Of a DNA stretch of 20,340 nucleotides, positions 17,489 through 20,340 are shown one piece after another; position 1 is the first letter of the stretch, and each line of letters starts with the position of its first letter. The position numbers were made by a program, and so were the translations under genes. Under the pieces are notes generated by a model. That model was given only the letters and a program-made list of their open reading frames with translations, was not told the origin of the DNA and did no database searches. Source of the DNA: Enterobacteriaceae bacterium UBA3516 (GTDB lineage Bacteria > Pseudomonadota > Gammaproteobacteria > Enterobacterales > Enterobacteriaceae); assembly GCA_002377245.1 (NCBI GenBank), contig DFPL01000308.1, positions 1 to 20,340 of the forward strand, given 5' to 3'.

Positions 17489-19108
17489 ATGAAAACATCC
17501 TCAGAACTATCCTGCGATGTGCTGGTTATTGGCAGCGGCGCTGCTGGCCTGTCCGTTGCTTTGCGTCTTGCTGAGCAGCACAAGGTTATTGTGTTAAGCA
17601 AAGGCCCTGTGAGCGAAGGCTCAACCTTCTATGCGCAAGGCGGAATCGCTGCGGTTTTCGATGAGACCGACAGCATTGAATCCCACGTTGAAGACACGCT
17701 GATTGCCGGGGCTGGTATTGTAGAACGCGCGGCTGCTGAATTTGTCGCCCGCAACGCGCGCCAGTGCGTTCAGTGGCTCATCAGTCAGGGCGTGCTGTTT
17801 GATACTCAGACTGATGCCAATGGCGGTGAGCGTTATCACCTGACCCGTGAAGGCGGTCACAGCCATCGCCGTATACTTCACAGCGCCGATGCCACCGGAA
17901 AAGAGGTGGAAAATACGCTGGTTAGTAAGGCCCTGAACCATCCCAATATTCATATTTTTGAACGCAGCAATGCCGTCGATTTAATTGTGTCCGACAAGAT
18001 TGGCCTGCCTGGTACCCGACGTATTGTCGGCGCATGGGTATGGAATCGGAATAAAGAGAGAGTGGAGACCTGCCACGCCAAAGCCGTGGTACTGGCTACC
18101 GGTGGTGCCTCAAAAGTGTATCAGTACACCACCAACCCGGATATCGCCTCTGGTGACGGGATTGCGATGGCATGGCGTGCAGGCTGCCGGGTTGCCAATC
18201 TCGAATTTAACCAATTTCACCCAACGGCGTTATTCCATCCACAGGCGCGAAATTTCTTGCTGACTGAGGCACTGCGCGGTGAAGGTGCGCATCTCAAGCG
18301 CCCCGATGGGACCCGTTTTATGCCCGATTTTGATGAACGTGGCGAGCTGGCCCCGCGAGATATCGTGGCCCGCGCCATCGATCATGAGATGAAACGTCTC
18401 GGCGCAGATTGCATGTATCTCGATATCAGTCATAAACCAGCAGCGTTTGTACGCCAGCATTTTCCAATGATTTACGAGAAGTTATTAGGTCTGGGTATCG
18501 ATTTAACCAAAGACCAGGTACCCATAGTACCGGCAGCGCACTACACCTGTGGCGGGGTGATGGTTGATGAACATGGCCGTGCGGATGTCGATGGCCTCTA
18601 TGCCATCGGCGAAGTCAGTTACACCGGGCTACACGGCGCCAACCGTATGGCGTCTAACTCCCTGTTGGAATGTCTCGTCTACGGCTGGTCCGCAGCAGAG
18701 GATATTGCCCAACGCATCCCGCAGATTCAGGGGATTAATCCCTTACCGGCCTGGGACGAAAGTCGCGTCGATGATGCAGACGAGCGGGTCATTATTCAGC
18801 ACAACTGGCATGAGCTTCGACTGTTCATGTGGGATTATGTTGGGATCGTGCGCACGACAAAAAGGCTGGAGCGCGCCCTGCGGCGCATCACGCTACTGCA
18901 ACAGGAAATCGATGAGTATTACGCCAATTTCCGCGTTTCAAATAATTTACTGGAATTACGCAACCTGGTGCAGGTAGCGGAACTGATCGTACGCTGCGCA
19001 ATGGAGCGTAAAGAGAGCCGTGGGTTGCACTATACACTGGACTACCCGGCTCTGTTGCCCGAGTCCGGGCCAACGGTACTGGCCCCGGCGGGTTACATAA
19101 ATAAATAG
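17489..19108 (+). CDS. nadB: L-aspartate oxidase NadB
   Basis: NadB oxidises L-aspartate to iminoaspartate, the first step of de novo NAD synthesis; NadA then makes quinolinate. The 539-residue flavoprotein (E. coli 540) has the FAD dinucleotide-binding motif VIGSGAAG (13-20), the substrate and flavin region [14 protein letters not shown] (118-131), [16 protein letters not shown] and the late FAD motif [22 protein letters not shown]-terminal helical domain follows. It is divergent from rpoE, with a perfect NadR box directly upstream. Its last 16 bases overlap the end of trmN on the other strand. Confidence 0.97.
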   Translation: MKTSSELSCDVLVIGSGAAGLSVALRLAEQHKVIVLSKGPVSEGSTFYAQGGIAAVFDETDSIESHVEDTLIAGAGIVERAAAEFVARNARQCVQWLISQGVLFDTQTDANGGERYHLTREGGHSHRRILHSADATGKEVENTLVSKALNHPNIHIFERSNAVDLIVSDKIGLPGTRRIVGAWVWNRNKERVETCHAKAVVLATGGASKVYQYTTNPDIASGDGIAMAWRAGCRVANLEFNQFHPTALFHPQARNFLLTEALRGEGAHLKRPDGTRFMPDFDERGELAPRDIVARAIDHEMKRLGADCMYLDISHKPAAFVRQHFPMIYEKLLGLGIDLTKDQVPIVPAAHYTCGGVMVDEHGRADVDGLYAIGEVSYTGLHGANRMASNSLLECLVYGWSAAEDIAQRIPQIQGINPLPAWDESRVDDADERVIIQHNWHELRLFMWDYVGIVRTTKRLERALRRITLLQQEIDEYYANFRVSNNLLELRNLVQVAELIVRCAMERKESRGLHYTLDYPALLPESGPTVLAPAGYINK

Positions 19109-19830
19109 AAGGCCTGTGTTAACGCGGTGTAGCTGTCAGAGTAACGCTGATCTGCACCGCGAATCACCAGCCTGTCGGTAAAGCACTCACCGGGCGCCGG
19201 GGAAAATGCCAACATAACGCGGTGCGGCAGGCGAACGTCATATTCGGTCACATCGGTGCGTAAACGAACATGCCAGCCCATTTCCTGCGCTTTTGCAGCA
19301 AAGGCGTCACTGACATCCACCGGTAAAATCACACAGAAAAAACCGTCTTCCGTAATCAGCGTCGCTGCGCACTCAAGAAGTGCCGGATGATCTAAGGTCG
19401 TGGTATAGCGCGCTTGTTCTCGCTGGGGTGTTGAGCACTCTACGCCCTGAGTAAAGTAAGGCGGGTTGCTGACAATAAGGTCGTAACGCAGCGTTTGCGC
19501 CGTTCCCCATTCAACAATATTGGCCTGATGCACATTCATTCGCGATGCCCAGGGCGAGGCCAGTGCATTGTCTTTCGCCTGCGACGCCGCCTCCTCATCC
19601 AGTTCGATAGCATCAATGAGGACATTTTCCCCAGTGCGCTGGGCAAGCATTAATGAAATCAGCCCACTTCCGGCACCGATATCAAGAATACGCTTTGCAC
19701 GAGAGACGGGCGACCATGCACCGAGTAAGATACCATCGGTACCCACTTTCATGGCGCAACGATCGTGTGCAACGAAGAACTGTTTAAACGTGAAGCCATC
19801 ACGGCGCAAGTGAGCCTTTGGCTGGGGCAT
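19093..19830 (-). CDS. trmN: tRNA1(Val) (adenine37-N6)-methyltransferase TrmN6 (YfiC)
   Basis: TrmN6 methylates N6 of A37 in tRNA-Val(cmo5UAC) using S-adenosylmethionine. The 245-residue protein equals E. coli YfiC in length. The SAM-binding motif is [14 protein letters not shown] (49-62), and the N6-adenine methylase motif NPPY occurs at 122-125, followed by [20 protein letters not shown]. The gene converges on nadB with a 16-base overlap of coding ends, and is divergent from srmB across 130 bases. Confidence 0.95.
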   Translation of the reverse strand: MPQPKAHLRRDGFTFKQFFVAHDRCAMKVGTDGILLGAWSPVSRAKRILDIGAGSGLISLMLAQRTGENVLIDAIELDEEAASQAKDNALASPWASRMNVHQANIVEWGTAQTLRYDLIVSNPPYFTQGVECSTPQREQARYTTTLDHPALLECAATLITEDGFFCVILPVDVSDAFAAKAQEMGWHVRLRTDVTEYDVRLPHRVMLAFSPAPGECFTDRLVIRGADQRYSDSYTALTQAFYLFM

Positions 19831-19930
19831 CTTTACAACCTCAATACGGAAACAGACGTAGCATAGGGTAAAGCGAAGCGCTGGAAAAGGAATAAGCAGA
19901 CAAACAGATGAAGATTGCAGCCGTAACGTC

Positions 19931-19936
19931 TATAAT
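19931..19936 (+). promoter_or_regulatory. Candidate -10 box of srmB
   Basis: TATAAT stands 24 bases before the srmB ATG; transcription would start near 19943. The -35 region is weak (TGAAGA at 19909-19914 with 16 bases spacing). Confidence 0.45.
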
Positions 19937-19960
19937 CGGCGCCCCACACAGAGGTAGATA

Positions 19961-20340
19961 ATGACTGTAACGACTTTTTCCGAACTTGAACTTGACGAAA
20001 GCCTTCTGGAAGCACTCCAGGAAAAAGGCTTCACACGCCCGACCGCCATCCAGGCTGCCGCTATTCCGCCTGCGCTTGAGGGGCGTGATGTGCTCGGCTC
20101 CGCGCCGACAGGTACGGGTAAAACGGCGGCATATCTGCTGCCAGCGTTGCAGCACCTGCTGGATTTCCCCCGTAAGAAATCTGGCCCGCCACGTATTTTG
20201 ATCCTGACGCCAACCCGTGAGCTGGCGATGCAGGTTGCCGACCACGCGCGTGAACTGGCAAAAAACACCCATCTGGATATCGCGACCATCACCGGGGGCG
20301 TGGCGTATATGAACCACGCAGAAGTGTTCAGTGAGAACCA
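19961..20340 (+). CDS. srmB: ATP-dependent RNA helicase SrmB (N-terminal part, cut by window edge)
   Basis: SrmB is a DEAD-box helicase that helps early 50S ribosomal subunit assembly. The first 126 residues are present and nearly identical to E. coli SrmB. They include the Q motif GFTRPTAIQ (about 23-31), Walker A SAPTGTGKT (47-55), motif Ia PTRELAMQV and the GG motif ITGGVAYM. The DEAD box and helicase domain 2 lie beyond the window. GAGGT precedes the ATG. The gene is divergent from trmN and probably monocistronic. Confidence 0.96.
   Translation, partial: MTVTTFSELELDESLLEALQEKGFTRPTAIQAAAIPPALEGRDVLGSAPTGTGKTAAYLLPALQHLLDFPRKKSGPPRILILTPTRELAMQVADHARELAKNTHLDIATITGGVAYMNHAEVFSEN

Overview
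This is chromosomal DNA of a member of the Enterobacteriaceae (Enterobacter/Citrobacter/Klebsiella-like). Most proteins align end to end with Escherichia coli K-12 counterparts recalled from memory (LepA 599 aa, LepB 324, RpoE 191, PgpC 211, YfhH 282). Gene order follows the K-12 segment tadA-pgpC-yfhH-yfhL-acpS-pdxJ-recO-era-rnc-lepB-lepA-rseC-rseB-rseA-rpoE-nadB-trmN-srmB. Genus cannot be fixed from the sequence alone. tadA (left) and srmB (right) are cut by the window edges.

The conserved part consists of several known operons. rnc-era-recO-pdxJ-acpS handles RNA processing, ribosome assembly, repair, vitamin B6 and acyl-carrier-protein activation. Its leader carries an RNase III-type hairpin, and an ERIC element sits between era and recO. 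lepA-lepB encodes the EF4 GTPase and signal peptidase I. rpoE-rseA-rseB-rseC is the envelope-stress sigma-E system, with a near-consensus sigma-E promoter and a small ORF overlapping the rpoE start. nadB has a perfect NadR operator. trmN and srmB are divergent.

Two places depart from the K-12 layout, both at the pgpC-yfhH-yfhL end. (1) Between pgpC and yfhH lie murQ (MurNAc-6-phosphate etherase) and a MurP-like PTS EIIBC permease. The permease reads in frame, with no stop, into PgpC, giving one 667-codon ORF. A Shine-Dalgarno and TTG codon sit exactly at the PgpC boundary, so the ORF may make a fusion, free PgpC, or both. The divergent murQ/yfhH promoter region has a near-perfect CRP site and two similar palindromes 33 bp apart. 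This makes YfhH, an RpiR-type regulator, the likely local controller of amino-sugar use. (2) Between yfhH and yfhL is an AT-richer three-gene cassette: an OFA-type MFS carrier, a ketopantoate-reductase-family enzyme and a divergent LysR regulator. It looks like an acquired carboxylate or keto-acid uptake and reduction module of unknown substrate.

I see no rRNA, tRNA, CRISPR array, insertion sequence, prophage or toxin/defence gene. The strongest candidate for something under-described is the murP-pgpC fusion with its embedded start, together with the mur/yfhH regulatory arrangement.
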